A stretch of 64,000 bases of DNA from Dolomedes plantarius (GCA_907164885.2 OU015495.1:4229308-4293307), one strand, 5' to 3'; positions 34,795 through 46,214 are shown, counted from the stretch's first letter. Program-made: numbers and translations. Notes: a model not told the origin generated them from the sequence alone.

Positions 34795-35024
34795 TGTTCT
34801 GGCAGATGCCAAAAATGTGGCAACCCTTCTACGAATGCGCCATACCAAAAATGTAGCAACCCTATGAGGGACGCTCCCTACCCAGAGAGGGGAGGATGTG
34901 TTGTGTATGGCTCTGAGAGTGAGAGAACTAGCTTTAATTATCAGAGGAATAAAGAAATTAAAAAACTATGAGAGTTAATTATTTTGTGTGAGATTTCTTG
35001 TGGAAAAGAGCCGAAGATCAAACA
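34795..35024 (+). repeat. 5' LTR of the BEL/Pao element
   Basis: 230 bp, TGTTCTGG to CAAACA, paired with 43626-43870. Contains AATAAA near 34950. Confidence 0.9.
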
Positions 35025-35145
35025 TTGTGTGGAAGTTTTCTTTACGTAGTGCCTTTGTGTTGTGGTTGAGAGAGAAACCGTTGGACTACGCTGGAAGCCA
35101 TTAGAGAATGAGTGATATTTTGCTGTTGTTTATAGTGTCAGAGAC

Positions 35146-38100
35146 ATGTTTAAGAACGCTTTAAACCAAGACTTAAGGCTTATTGCCACAGAGATAAACG
35201 AGAAAATAAAGGACAAAAGGACTGTCACTGATTTAAATAATGTCATATCGAATAGTGAACTGTATAAAAATGACCCAGACCAAGTTTTAAGTATTGCGGA
35301 CTCGATCATTGAAGAACGCAGAAGCGAAGAACAATGACAGATAGCGTTAGAAAATATTAGGCTCGAAAGAGCTAAAGCAGAACTTGAGTTAGAGAAATTA
35401 AAAGCCGAAAGTAGATCGGAAGTATCATCTGAGAAGGATTCTGAGTTGTGCAGTTTGGATACGTTATTAAAAAGTATTCGAACACTAACACTGAAATTAC
35501 CAAGTAAAGCAGAAGGCTGGGGCTTATTCTTTTCTTCCCTAGAGAGGGATTTCATAGCAAAAAGTGTTCCTAATGAATAGAAGGCAGAAATTCTTTTAAA
35601 TTTAGTGGGTGAGAAAACGTCTAATATAATTATATATTTGAATAACGAGGAAATTGGGGATTATGAAAAAGTAAAAGAATTAATTTTAGGGGAATTTGAG
35701 CCAACGCCACAAGCTTGTTTAGAGCATTTTCGAAAAGCAACTCGTCAGCAAGGCGAGACTTGTGTTCAGTTTTCGTCGCGTTTAGCAACTAGTTGGGAGT
35801 ACTATCTAAAATTGAGAAAGGTCACAGATTTTAAGACTTTAAACCAACTGATTGTATCGGATAAAATATTCCAGACTCTAGATAAAGAAACTGCATCCCA
35901 TATAAGTATAAGACAAGCAGAGGTTTGGTTTAACCCTTTAAAATTATCCCAGGAAGTCGATATATATACAACTTCGCGAGGAAAACCGTCAGAGAATTAT
36001 AATGCATCTCGTAGATACCCAAATTCAAAAAATGTGTCGAAAGTGTTTTTTTCTGATATGAAAAATTCTAAATGCATATTATACTCAGAATCCCACCGTT
36101 TGTATCAATGCGCTAATTATAAACAATTATCAGTTAATGAGAGATAAAATGTAGTTAAAAATAATAAATTATGTTTTAATTGTCTTGCTCAGAATAAAAT
36201 TGCGCTATGTAAATCAAAATACAGGTGTACTTATTGTCTAAAATCACATCATTATACGCTTTGTTTTTCGCAACAGAAAAGTGCAGACCAGTCTGACAAA
36301 AAGAATGAGTTTAAAGCGGACTATGTTGGGAACCAAGAGACTCGTAATTCTTCCAATGATGGGCAAAATCTTTCGCCGTTCTCTGCTGAGTTTATACCAG
36401 CAACAAGCAGTGAGTCACCTAATAAATTATTTACAACGAGAAGTGATGACAGCGGTAAAATCGTTTTGGTGAGTACAATTAACTGTTTTATTAAGGATGA
36501 GAGAGGTAATACTCAAAAACTGCGATGCTTAATGGATTCGGGATCAATGTGTAGCTTGATCATTCTTTCATGCACCGAAAGGATAGGATTAAAGAAAGAA
36601 AAAATAAATAGTGTTTTGTCAGGTTTAAATGATATTTCGATAAATGTGAAGTCAAAAGTTAATGCAACGTTAACGAACGAGAATAGAAGTTTCCAAACAA
36701 ATCTAGATCTCTTAATCGTACCGCGAATAACGGATTCATTCGTAAGTTCGGAACACCTGAATGTAAACAAACAGGGATTTAACAAAATAAAATTAGCGGA
36801 TGAGAATTTTGATGTTCCGGGTAACATTGATACATTATTAGGAGCTGAAATATTCTATGAGAGCTTAATTCCTGGTCAAATACACCCCTTAGACACTAAG
36901 TTAATTTTGCAAAATTCAGTCTTTGGATATATTGTTAGTGGAAATGTACTAACTTCTAATGTAAATAAGATACATTGTGGGCTTATTTAAGATAGCTTTG
37001 ATTTAGAGAAATTATTGAGAGGTTTTTGGGAAATTGAGAATATCGAATCAGAGCCGAAAAAAATAAAGAAACTGTAATTTGTGAGGAGCACTTTTTGGAA
37101 AGCCATACGAGAGATGAAACAGGGAAATATATAGTGAAAATGCCCCTAAAGGAAGATACAGTGTGCTTAGGCAGATCTAGAGCCATTGCTGTTAGAAGAC
37201 TTTATTCCTTATGGAATAAGCTGAAATTAGAGCCTTCTTATTTAGAGTTGTATAAAAACTTTTTGACCGTATACAAAGAAATAGGTCATATGACTGAGGT
37301 TACAGATAATGAAGAAGAGGGTATGTATTTTATACCCCATTTAGTCGTATATCGTCCAGAGAGTAATACTACACCATTTCGGGTAGTTTTCAACACTTCT
37401 TCTGTAACGACGAACGGAATTTCTTTGAATTCTCTACAATATAATGGAGGGGTGCCGCAAGATGACCTCCTTTCGATAATGATTCGATTCAGAACTCACA
37501 TTTTTGCATTCACTGCGGGCTTTCAGAAGATGTACCGCATGATATGGATTCATCCAGATCAGAGGAGTTTACAACGAATCGTATGGAAAGAGGGAATAGA
37601 TGAACCCATAAAAACCTACGAGTTAAACACAGTCACGTATGGCACCACTAGCGCTCCATATTTGGCTACGCGAACGTTGAACCAACTAGCTATAGATGAA
37701 GCCAACTACTTTCCATTAGCGGCACAGGTCGTGTTGAGATACATGTATATAGATGACATACTTAGTGGTGCAGGAAGTTTGAATGAGGCGGAAGAGCTTC
37801 AAAAACAATTAGTGGGAATGTTTAAAAAGGCATAAATGTCTTTACATAAATGGTGCAGTAATGATAAAACATTTGTGCAAAGCAATGAAGAAAGTTATAC
37901 ATTTGCTAATCCTGGGGAAACCAAAACACTAGGTGTTTTTTGGAATCAAAGTGTTGATTGCTTTGCATTTCACGTAAAACCTGATTTGAAATCTTCTTAT
38001 AGTAAAAGAGATGTTTTTCCCCGATTGCAAGACTGTTTGACCCTCTGGGCCTGTTAGGACCGGTTATAGCTAAAGCAAAAATAATGCTTCAGAAGCTTTG

Positions 38101-38494
38101 GCTATTAAAAATTGACTGGCTTGTCTTACTGCCATCAAAGGAAGAACAAGAGTGGAAGAAGTTTATTGAGTAGCTGCAACATCTAAACAGCTTAACAATT
38201 GGTCGGTGCATTTTACAGGAAAATCCTGCTGTGATAGAATTGCATGGGTTCTCTGATGCATCGGAAGTAGCTTACGGTGCGGCTGTTTATTGTAAATCAA
38301 TAACGAATGAGGAAAAAATCCAAGTGCACCTAATTTCGAGTAAATCTCGTGTATCACCTATAAAGAGAACAACCATACCAAGGTTGGAACTTTGTGCAGC
38401 CTTATTATTAGCTAAGCTAATTCGAAAGATAAAATCTTCGATACAATTTGAGATACAGCGTACTTTCTTATGGTGCGACTCAATGATTGTATTA
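35146..38494 (+). pseudogene. BEL/Pao gag-pol, first part (Gag, protease, RT, RNase H start)
   Basis: Starting MFKNALNQDLRLIATEINEK, the Gag (DUF1759-like) region includes FRKATRQQGETCVQFSSRLA. A zinc-binding stretch follows (CFNCLAQNK, then CRCTYCLKSHH-like residues), then an aspartic protease (DUF1758-like) with LMDSGSMCSLI, and a Pao-type reverse transcriptase with RYMYIDDILSGA (YIDD catalytic motif near 37750). The Peptidase_A17/RNase H region follows with HGFSDASEVAYGAAVY and FLWCDSMIVL. In-frame stops lie at about 35335, 35578, 36145, 36988, 37833 and 38171, with frame changes near 37060-37080 and 38045. The frame stops at 38494, where the Helitron begins, and resumes at 41659. It cannot make a full polyprotein. 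Confidence 0.9.
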
Positions 38495-39132
38495 TCTAAT
38501 ATATAAAAATGAATGTTTGTATCTCTGTAATTGTATAGAAATCCACAGTTTAGGAGCAACGATCGTGAAATTTTACATACAGGCGTCTTTAAAAACAGCC
38601 GAGGGTCTGAAGAACTTCAAAAATCGAAATTAATTACCGTTGATTTTTAATTAATAAAAAACCAAAAATTTTGAAACTAAATGTAAGATGTTACACTTTG
38701 TGGAATCACCACTCTGAATATGGCGTCCACGTTAGGCTTAGCTGGCAAACAGCGAGCGAAAAGATAAAAATAAATAAAATCAAAAAGTTTCAAGTTATAT
38801 ATTAAACCAGAATAATAAATGAAAATAATAATCTTTCAAGTCAGATTTTATACTCTAAAATAAATCGGATCCAACGGCATATTGACACTATCACACGCGA
38901 TGGAAAATTCGAATCAACCACGCTAAGTGTCACAAGATCATTTTTAATCGCTACTGCAACCCCCCTCGCTTATGTCTTGTGTCTATTGAAGAGTTAAAGA
39001 CTAAGCTTCTATCCTGCTAACTTATTTCTAACTTAAAACTCCTCTTACTCCATAAATACATGTATATTCACCAACCCATAGCAACTTTCCAGTAATTTTA
39101 GTACAAATATTCTCCTATTTACACAATACACC

Positions 39133-39210
39133 AGCATGTTATTGTGGCGCATTCGGTAAGAGCGTTAATTTACTATACAACATGACGCGGGTTCGAATAC
39201 GGATCGTACA
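39133..39210 (+). repeat. tRNA-like module inside the Helitron
   Basis: TGTGGCGCATTCGGTAAGAG fits an A box (TGGCGCATTCGG) and CGGGTTCGAATACG a near-perfect B box, spaced as in a tRNA. I could not pair a full acceptor stem, so it is tRNA-like rather than a tRNA gene. Possibly a captured SINE head. Confidence 0.5.
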
Positions 39211-40044
39211 GATTTTGCTAAACCTGTATTTTCAGCTTTTTTATGGAGGCTTTTTTGTTTCAGCTTTTATTTTATTATTTTTTAAATTATTATTATTATT
39301 ATTATTTTTATTTATTATTTTTTAAAATTATTTTTATTTTATTTTATTATTTTTAAAAATTATTATTTTTATTTTATTTTATTTTTTATATTATTAATGT
39401 GTATAACATTTCGTATACTTTTTTTTCTATGTTATTTATACTGTGTTTATTTTTTTAATGGATTTTGGTAGGTTTATTATAAATTTATGTATTTTATGTT
39501 TTACTTTTCAGGAATTTTTGCTCCAATGATAAAGGCTAAATCTTTTCTATGTTATTTATACTGTATTTAGTTTTTAAATTGATTTTGGTTAACAAACATT
39601 CGACAATTTGACATTTTTACTTTTCAGCTTTACTTTCCTAAAGACAATTTGACATTTTTCCTTTTCAGCTTTTAGTGGTTTATTATAAATGTATATATTT
39701 TATGCTTTACTTTTCAGGGTTTTTTTGCTCCAATGATGAAACGCTAAATCTAGCTGAATTCTGAAGAAATTATTGTAAATTTATGGTTTTTTATGTTGGG
39801 TTTTCTTTTTATTCATGTGTATAACATTTCACATGCTTTTTATTCTATGATATTTATACTGTGTTTAGTTTTTAAATTGATTTTGGTTAACAAACATTCT
39901 TAAAATCCCGGGCAACGCCGGATAAATTATCACCTGTGTAGGTTGATAATTTATAAATTTTAAAACTGTTACCACATGTATATTTACAGATCCACAAGAA
40001 CTTTCCAATATTTTTAATTAATAAATAACCAACAACTCTCGATT

Positions 40045-40527
40045 CACAAGCGTACAGTAGATGGCGCCACTATTTTAATTTTTTGTGTGTCTATTTCGTT
40101 GTTATGTGACGATAAATTTATTTAAAGTACCAGATAAAGAAATCACATGATCAGCGTTTAATAAATTAAATTGTAAAAATTAATCTTTAAAAATTCACCA
40201 AAAATTAGAAAATGGAGGTAAAGATGCGAAAAGAATTTCATTTTAAAGGAATTTTTATGATCTTTTTCGTGATATAAATTTTACAACCCTCAAATTATTA
40301 TTTTAAATGCAAACTTGAAAAAAGTTACAAAAACAGATTAAAAATTTAATTTAAAAAAATCTAAGAAGAATTTTTAAAAAATCTTTCTTAGTGCACCCCT
40401 ACATTATAAGAAGAATCGCCATGCAAAATTTCAGTCCTTTAGGTTCAACGGTTTGGTCTGTATTTTGTATGTCAGTCAGTCAATCAGTCAGTTAGTCAGT
40501 TACGGAACTGTTTTATATATATATAGA
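40045..40527 (-). mobile_element. 5' portion of a second Helitron, reversed
   Basis: On the minus strand it starts at 40527 with TCTATATATATATAAAACAG and matches, for about 400 bases, the 5' part of the Helitron at 56291 (shared AGTTCCGTAACTGACTGAC, GCATGGCGATTCTTCTTATA-type text and the GCTGATCA block). The homology stops near 40045; no 3' end of its own was found. Confidence 0.8.
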
Positions 40528-41658
40528 TTTTTATTACTATCTCTATATCGTAACGTTAACTTCATGCGCACACATTATTTTTAACTGGCATTCAATTGGC
40601 TGTTAAAACTATATTTACATCCTATTTAAAAGAAGTAGGGTGTAAATTGTAGGGTGGAAAGTTGGTAAAATTAAAATTTTGTGCAATGTATTTTAATTTC
40701 TCGATTAAAAGTAGTTTTTTTCTAAAAATCAATTTATTTCGCTTGAAAAGCTAAATATTTTATGCACGCGGTTTATATTATTATTACTATCTTTATATCG
40801 TAACGTTAACTTCATGCGCGAGCATTATTTTCTTATGCTTTTTTTATTATCATCTTTATAATAGCTTTATTTTCATATGGTTTTAAGCAACTATCGTTTT
40901 TATTCATGTTATGTTGGTTTTTTATTAATTAAAAATTAAGGGTAATTAATTTCGATTCCGGAAGTTCTTATCTTTATTTTCATATGCTTTTTCATTTACG
41001 AATTATTCAAATGTTGGTTAAAAAACTTCTGCGCAATTTATATATTTGTGTGTGTTTAATTATTGAAATTAATAAATTTATATTTCTGGAGAGGATGTTT
41101 CAGATTTTAGTGGTACTATGATGAAAGGCTGAATGTACCAAAATTCTGAGGAGTTTATTATGGAGAGAAAAGGAATTTAATATGTAGAGGATGTTTATGG
41201 GAGTTAAATGTGGAGAGGAGTTGAATGGTTTGCAGCCCTCAATCAAACACTTCATTTTTTTAAGAGGCAACGCTGCAGTCATATCATTGTTCTATTGGAA
41301 ATTTCTGCTGAACCTGTAATTGCAGCTTTTTTTTACCCCAATGATGAAAGGCTAATTCTAGCTGAATTCTGAGGAGTTTATTATAAATTTATATATTTAT
41401 AGATTTCACAAGGTTTTTTTTCTATGTTATTTATACTGTGCTTAGTTTTAAATTAATTTTGGTTAACAAACATTAGAGAATTTGACATTTTTACTTTTCA
41501 GATTTTAGTATTAAAATGATGAAAGGCTGAAATTCTGAGACGTGTATAACATTTCACATATATTTTTTATGTTATTTATACTGTGTTAATTTTTAAATTG
41601 ATTTTGGTTAACAACAAACATTCTTAAAATCCCGGGCATCGTCGGGTACTTCAGCTAG

Positions 41659-43445
41659 TCATGGATAAAAAAAGAACCCTATCAGCTTAAAATATTTGTT
41701 GCGAACCGTATTTCGAGAATACAAGAACTGACCGACGTGTCGCAGTGGCGTCATGTACCATCCGACGAGAATCCAGCTGATTTAATATCCAGAGGACTGA
41801 ACCCCCAAGAGTTATCTGGTTGTTCACTTTGGTGAAGTGGACCCGAATACCTGACTACCAGCGAGTATCCCAATACACTAGTTCCAGAGGCAGTTATAAA
41901 AGATGACCATACTCCCGAGCTGAAAATTCCTTGTCACTCTAATGTGGTTAATCTAAATATAACTACTGACAATTTTTCGAACAACTTACTAAATATTAGT
42001 AACAAATACTTAAAAATAATTCGGGTATTGAGTTTTATTTTCAGGTTTGTGGAAAACTGCAAAGTAATAGACCGTAAGACTGGGCCATTGGACACAGCAG
42101 AACTGGAAAAAGCTCAGTTATATCTGGTAAAGTTAGTAATGCATCAGACCTTCAGAGATGAGCTAACTAATGTAAAGGGCTCTAAGACCAGCCCAATTAA
42201 CAATATAAAGCCCTTTGTTGATAAGGATGGTATTTTAAGAGTAGGAGGCAGACTGAGTAATAGTAATTTACCCTATGAGAAAAAGTTTCCAATTTTGTTG
42301 CCATCCAAGCATAAATTAACAGAGTTAATTGTTAAATATTTTCACATAAAGTATTTGCAGTCAGGGCCTCAAGCCTTACTGTATCAAATTAGGCAGCAGT
42401 TTTGGATAATTAATGGGCGAAGCATATGTAGGAGAATTGTTCATGATTGCATTACCTGCTTTAAGGCAAATCCACAGGTAATGGATCAGTTAATGACCGA
42501 TTTGCCCAGAGAAAGAGTCAGGCAAACCTTTTCCTTCAATATTACAGGGGCAGATTTTTGCGGCCCTTTCTATGTTATGTATAAGGGTCAAAGGAAAGGT
42601 ATCTATCACAAAGTTTATGTATGCATATTTATTTGCTTTGTGACTAAGGCAATGCATTTGGAGGTAGTGTCAGATTTAACATCGACTTCGTTTATTGCTG
42701 CCCTTAAGCAGTTTATATTTAGAATGGGCAAATGCGCTAAGTTGTTTACTGACAACGCGAAAAACTTTGTAGGTGCGAATAATGAGCTTAAAAAGTTACA
42801 AAGGTTAGTGAAGCTACCAGATGAAACTCTGGCAAACTACATGTCATCAGAGGGTATCGATTGGAAGTTCCTTCCCCCTAGAGCCCCAAATTTCGGAGGT
42901 ATCTGGGAGGCAGGAGTAAAATCCATTAAATATTACTTGAAGAGAGTATTAGGCAATTTAAAAATGACTTAGGAGAGTTTCTGACAGTGTTAATTCAAGT
43001 GGAGGAAATGTTAAACTCTCGCCCGCTTGTTCCGTTATTTTCTGATATTTATGATTTGAATGTTTTGACCCTTTCCCATTTTTTTACTGGGCGACCTATT
43101 ACATCAATAGTTGAACCTGATTTAACAAATATTGGTGAAAATAGGCTTGATCACTGGCAAAATTTAACCAAAAATGTGCAGATAATCTGGAAAAGATGGC
43201 ATTCAGATTATCTCAGCCATTTGCCATCAGAGGAACACGTGGAAATTTGAGAAGGATAATGCAAAGGTAGGAGACTTAGCAGTTGTTAAGGAGGATAACG
43301 TACCATCGTGTCAATGGACTTTAGGAAGAATTTGTGGGATTTATCCTGGAAAAGACTCAAAGGTTAGAGTTGTATTCACCCAATGCAGTTTTAACTTTAA
43401 CAAGTGCCCAATTTCGAAGTTATGTCTCCTACCCATGATTGAATA
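41659..43445 (+). pseudogene. BEL/Pao pol, second part (RNase H end, integrase, DUF5641-like tail)
   Basis: The frame resumes as SWIKKEPYQLKIFVANRI and WRHVPSDENPADLISRGL, has a stop near 41834, then continues as an integrase. The zinc-binding region is weak: DCITC is present but one expected His reads Gln. The catalytic core shows ADFCGPF (D), LFTDNAKNF (D) and GGIWEAGVKS (E). A stop at about 42970 and a frame change lead to MLIQVEEMLNSRPLVPLFSD; another frame change near 43245 leads to a DUF5641-like tail (VGDLAVVKEDNVPSCQWTLG then RICGIYPGKDSKVRVV). All catalytic positions are visible, but the protein is split. Confidence 0.9.
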
Positions 43446-43625
43446 ATTAATTAATTTGCTTTTTTATCGTATTATTGTTGAAGAGCTATCATGTGATTTC
43501 ATTTTTTTATATTTGTATTTGCATTTGTGTAATTGAATATTGGACCTTTATATCTAATCCAATATATTAAGTGTATGTAATCTACCTTTCTTGAATATTT
43601 AAAAACATTGCAAGGCGTGGCGGTA

Positions 43626-43870
43626 TGTTCTGGCAGATTCGAAAAATGTGGCAACCCTTCTACGAATGCGCCATACCAAAAATGTAAGAAACCTATGAGG
43701 GACGCTCCCTACCCAGAGAGGGGGGAAGGGTGTGTTGTGTATGGCTCTGAGAGAGAGAGAGAGAGTGAGAGAGCTAGCTTTATTCATTAGAGGAATAAAA
43801 GGATTAAAAAACTATGAGAGTTAATTATTTTGTGTGAGATTTCTTGTGGAAAAGAGCCCAAGATCTAACA
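43626..43870 (+). repeat. 3' LTR of the BEL/Pao element
   Basis: 245 bp. Longer than the 5' LTR mainly through a GA-repeat expansion near 43750. Followed by the AGGAT target duplication. Confidence 0.9.
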
Positions 43871-44208
43871 AGGATCAAATAATCGGTTTAAAAAATGATT
43901 AAAAATATAAACAATTTTCTACATATTAAAGTTAAATAATTAGAATGGCTTAACTTTACTGAGGTGTAATTGTATTTTCTTTTGTTTTTAATCAAAATTT
44001 GGAATACCTCATAGATGAATCGTTAACTTTTATCTTTAAAACGTTTAATTGTCTTTTAAATTTCAAGGGAAAAAGTTGTTCATTTACAAGCAATATTAAT
44101 ATTTTTTTTAAATATTCAGTTAGATTAGTCTGTTTAGTATTGGCTTTCATTTTAAAATGCCTTAAAATTTGCCTTATAATACTCAGTGCATTTTAAGATT
44201 TTTCCTCT
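43871..44208. other. Tigger interior, non-coding
   Basis: AT-rich DNA between the SINE/BEL target duplication and the Tigger transposase stop. The plus-strand open frame here (65 codons) has no family features. Confidence 0.4.
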
Positions 44209-44420
44209 TCAAATATGTTTTCCAAAAAATACAGTTAATTGGAGAAGAGCATCCTGTGCTTCACTGTAACTCACATTTGGTACTAATGATTCTTGACTGT
44301 CATCTTCGTCTTCACTTGCACTTCGGTGGCAGTTAGAGCTCGTCACATCTTGAATAATGTCTTCATCTGTTAATATACTCGGATTCGTCGAATGTAAAAT
44401 TCGCCGGATGAAGTCAACAC
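44209..44420 (-). pseudogene. Tigger transposase C-terminal tail
   Basis: Read on the minus strand: DFIRRILHSTNPSILTDED, IIQDVTSSN, then an acidic stretch (ASEDEDDSQE) and SYSEAQDALLQLTVFFGKHI before a stop at 44209-44211. The LTDEDI plus acidic-tail layout is typical of Tigger C-termini. Its 5' side ends abruptly where the Tc1 fragment begins (about 44416). Part of the element 34458-45701. Confidence 0.75.
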
Positions 44421-45064
44421 TTTATCCGACGAATCAAGGTTCACCCTCTACCGTTCGGATCGCAGGGTCTGGGTATGGCGTCTGCCTGGAGAACGCCTCC
44501 TGTCAGAATGCATTGTGCCCACAGTAAAGTTCGGAAGGAATTATGGTCTGGGTATGTTTCTCCTGTATGGACTGAGACCCTTGGATCCTTGGTCCATGGT
44601 AAGCTCAACGCCGACGCCTACTGCACTATTTTAGATGAAAGTGTACTTCCTACGTTGTGGGAGTTTTACGGGTTGGACCCATGTTATTTCAAGGATGACA
44701 ACGCCAGCTGCCATGTTGTGAAGTCCACCATGGATTGGTATGGTGACAATGGGGTTAATGGAATGGATTGGACTGCCCAGAGCCCAGACCTGAACCCTGT
44801 CGAGAACCTCTGGGGTAAGTTGGATCGCCGAATTAAGAGGTGCAACAACCGTCCAAAATCGGTGAAGGAACAAACTAAGTGTCTTCTTCAAGCCGAGTAG
44901 AAGAAAACACTACTAGCAGTCATACAAGGACTTGTGGAAAGCATGCCTCGGAGGGTTAAGGCGGTAATTGCCTCTCGTGGAGGCTCCACCAACTATTGAA
45001 TACGAATAAATTTTGTTTTTCTTTTCTATCATAGGTGTCCAAATACTTATTGGTAGATAGTGTA
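44416..45064 (+). mobile_element. Tc1 element, 5'-truncated
   Basis: Only the 3' half is present. The right end reads (minus strand) TACACTATCTACCAATAAGT ending at 45064; the left end is missing and the sequence starts inside the transposase gene. It lies within the Tigger transposase, dividing its DDE domain from its tail. Confidence 0.85.
44420..44999 (+). pseudogene. Tc1 transposase, catalytic and C-terminal part
   Basis: Begins LSDESRFTLYRSDRRVWVW with the first catalytic Asp. A frame change near 44545-44560 leads to KLNADAYCTILDESVLPTLW, then FKDDNASCHVV with the second Asp and SPDLNPVENLW with the Glu. There are 34 residues between the second Asp and the Glu, so this is DD34E. An in-frame TAG at 44898-44900 precedes SMPRRVKAVIASRGGSTNY and the natural stop at 44997-44999. 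The N-terminal DNA-binding domain is absent. Inactive. Confidence 0.88.
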
Positions 45065-45200
45065 TTAGGTGGCAAAAATTGTAATCCGATGTTTGAAAGA
45101 TTTTTCACTTGCGGGTGCACTGTACAGTTATCCTCTAGTAACAAAATTTTCCTGTTTTTCGTTGAAATGTGGACCTGATAGATTTTTTTCAGCTCTCTTA
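45065..45200 (-). pseudogene. Tigger transposase DDE-domain fragment
   Basis: On the minus strand: NEKNRKILLLEDNCTVHPQV then KNLSNIGLQFLPPNT, the pogo/Tigger DDE core around its second Asp (LEDNCTVHP). It is cut at 45064 by the Tc1 insertion. No intact catalytic triad can be assembled from this copy. Confidence 0.8.
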
Positions 45201-45701
45201 TAAAGCGTGAAATTTCTCATTATTACACATTAGAAACCAATATTTCAAAACAATTTGTACGTTTTGTTGGGAATTGTAAATTCCTGTTATATAACTAATC
45301 TAACAATTTGCCTAGTAACCACCAGATGGCACTGGAAATAGGCTCTGTGTGTCTGCTTTCTTCATACACACTTCCCGATACTTCTCTCTACTAACCAGTT
45401 GTGTTATGTCGTCCATCGTAGTACTGTGTTAATTGTCCAAGTTTTGTTTTGTGTATTAATAATCATATAAAATCCTTTAAATTTCAACATGGTTTAATTT
45501 GACTACCCAGTTACTACCAGGATTAGATGCTGAAGGAATTGTTTCTCCAATCAAAGAACTCCATGTTTCAACAGATATTAGGTAAGTGATCCTTTCACTA
45601 CCACTCTTACACGGAAGTTCAAATTTGGAAGAACGAAAAGTTACAACACATTTTACACATAATCTCGTATTAACTGTGCTCGTATTAAGTGGGTTCTAGA
45701 G
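45201..45701. other. Remaining Tigger right portion, non-coding
   Basis: Outside the DDE fragment I recognise no further transposase text. The right TIR with its repeated TTAATACGAG words lies at 45662-45701. Confidence 0.4.
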
Positions 45702-45725
45702 TATTAGTAAAATTTGATTCCACAG

Positions 45726-46010
45726 GGTGCATCCTAGTGATTAGCTCGTCGGAATTCGGCAAGGTGGCTGTTCGGATTGAGTCCCGACAAGCATCCTGAA
45801 TGCTCTTCTGTCCAAGCCGAGTACGGGCACTTATATCTGTAGGTCAGAAAGTCCTTCTGTGGGGTTTGTAGGATTGAGATAATGGTACGAGCCCACTAGA
45901 TGTCACCCTTCAGGTTCTCGGTCTTAATTGAGGCACCAGGCAAAAAGTCGGACTCCAACCGTTGGAGTGACCAATAACCGTGAGCTAAACAGCAGACGCA
46001 TCTCTTATCT
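45726..46010 (+). repeat. tRNA-headed SINE, family A
   Basis: A box CCTAGTGATTAGCTCGTCGG and B box CGGATTGAGTCCCG. The body has CTCTTCTGTCCAAGC, TGTAGGTCAGAAAGTCC and GTGGGGTTTGTAGG as in other family A copies. Further on is AAGTCGGACTCCAACCGTTG, a tail module shared with the repeats at 51125 and 54612. Confidence 0.7.
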
Positions 46011-46214
46011 CTGCAGCCTTCAATGGTTATAATTTATCCCACCAGGGACATTAATAACTACAAAAATAGATTATTTTTTTGCTCAGTAGAAATTACGCCC
46101 CATCACTTGCTGAATCTTGCCATAAGCTCCGACAAGATTCAGCTAGTCACCGCTGAAGTTTCACTTTGATGGTAAAAGTTACAGACTTAGTACAGAATGC
46201 CTGAAGCTATTTAA

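Larger units (their letters stand above)
38495..41658 (+). mobile_element. Helitron, non-autonomous, inserted in the BEL/Pao RNase H region
   Basis: Starts TCTAATATATAAAAATGAAT and ends with the hairpin CCCGGGCATCGTCGGGTA followed by TCAGCTAG. It sits between an A (38494) and a T (41659), as Helitrons require. Removing it rejoins the BEL/Pao reading frame exactly (IVL in front, SWIKKEPYQLK after), so the borders are certain to the base. No RepHel protein is encoded. The interior is built from repeats: a TTATT-rich tract (39260-39400), about five copies of a ~50-bp unit, an internal degenerate copy of the 3' hairpin (39900-39925), a tRNA-like module (39133-39210) and a reversed piece of a second Helitron (40045-40527). 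Confidence 0.93.
34795..43870 (+). mobile_element. BEL/Pao LTR retrotransposon, defective, with a nested Helitron
   Basis: LTRs at 34795-35024 and 43626-43870 begin TGTTCTGGCAGAT and end AACA. The 5-bp target duplication AGGAT is exact (34790-34794 and 43871-43875). Roughly 15 substitutions separate the LTRs, besides a GA-repeat expansion in the 3' copy, so this insertion is much older than the Ty3-type element. The gag-pol frame is broken by stops and frameshifts and by the Helitron 38495-41658. Without the Helitron the element is about 5.9 kb, a normal size for the group. Confidence 0.93.
34458..45701 (-). mobile_element. pogo/Tigger DNA transposon, split by nested insertions
   Basis: Left end CAGTGGTACTCGGTTAATAC after TA at 34456-34457. 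Right end on the minus strand CTCTAGAACCCACTTAATAC, with TA at 45702-45703. About 16 of the 23 terminal bases match in register and the last ten are identical. Between them, on the minus strand, lie pieces of a Tigger transposase: part of the DDE domain at 45065-45180 and the C-terminal tail at 44209-44420. The interior is interrupted by SINE + BEL/Pao + Helitron (34565-43870) and by a truncated Tc1 (44416-45064). Without the insertions about 1.3 kb of Tigger DNA remains, so it was already partly deleted. Confidence 0.75.
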
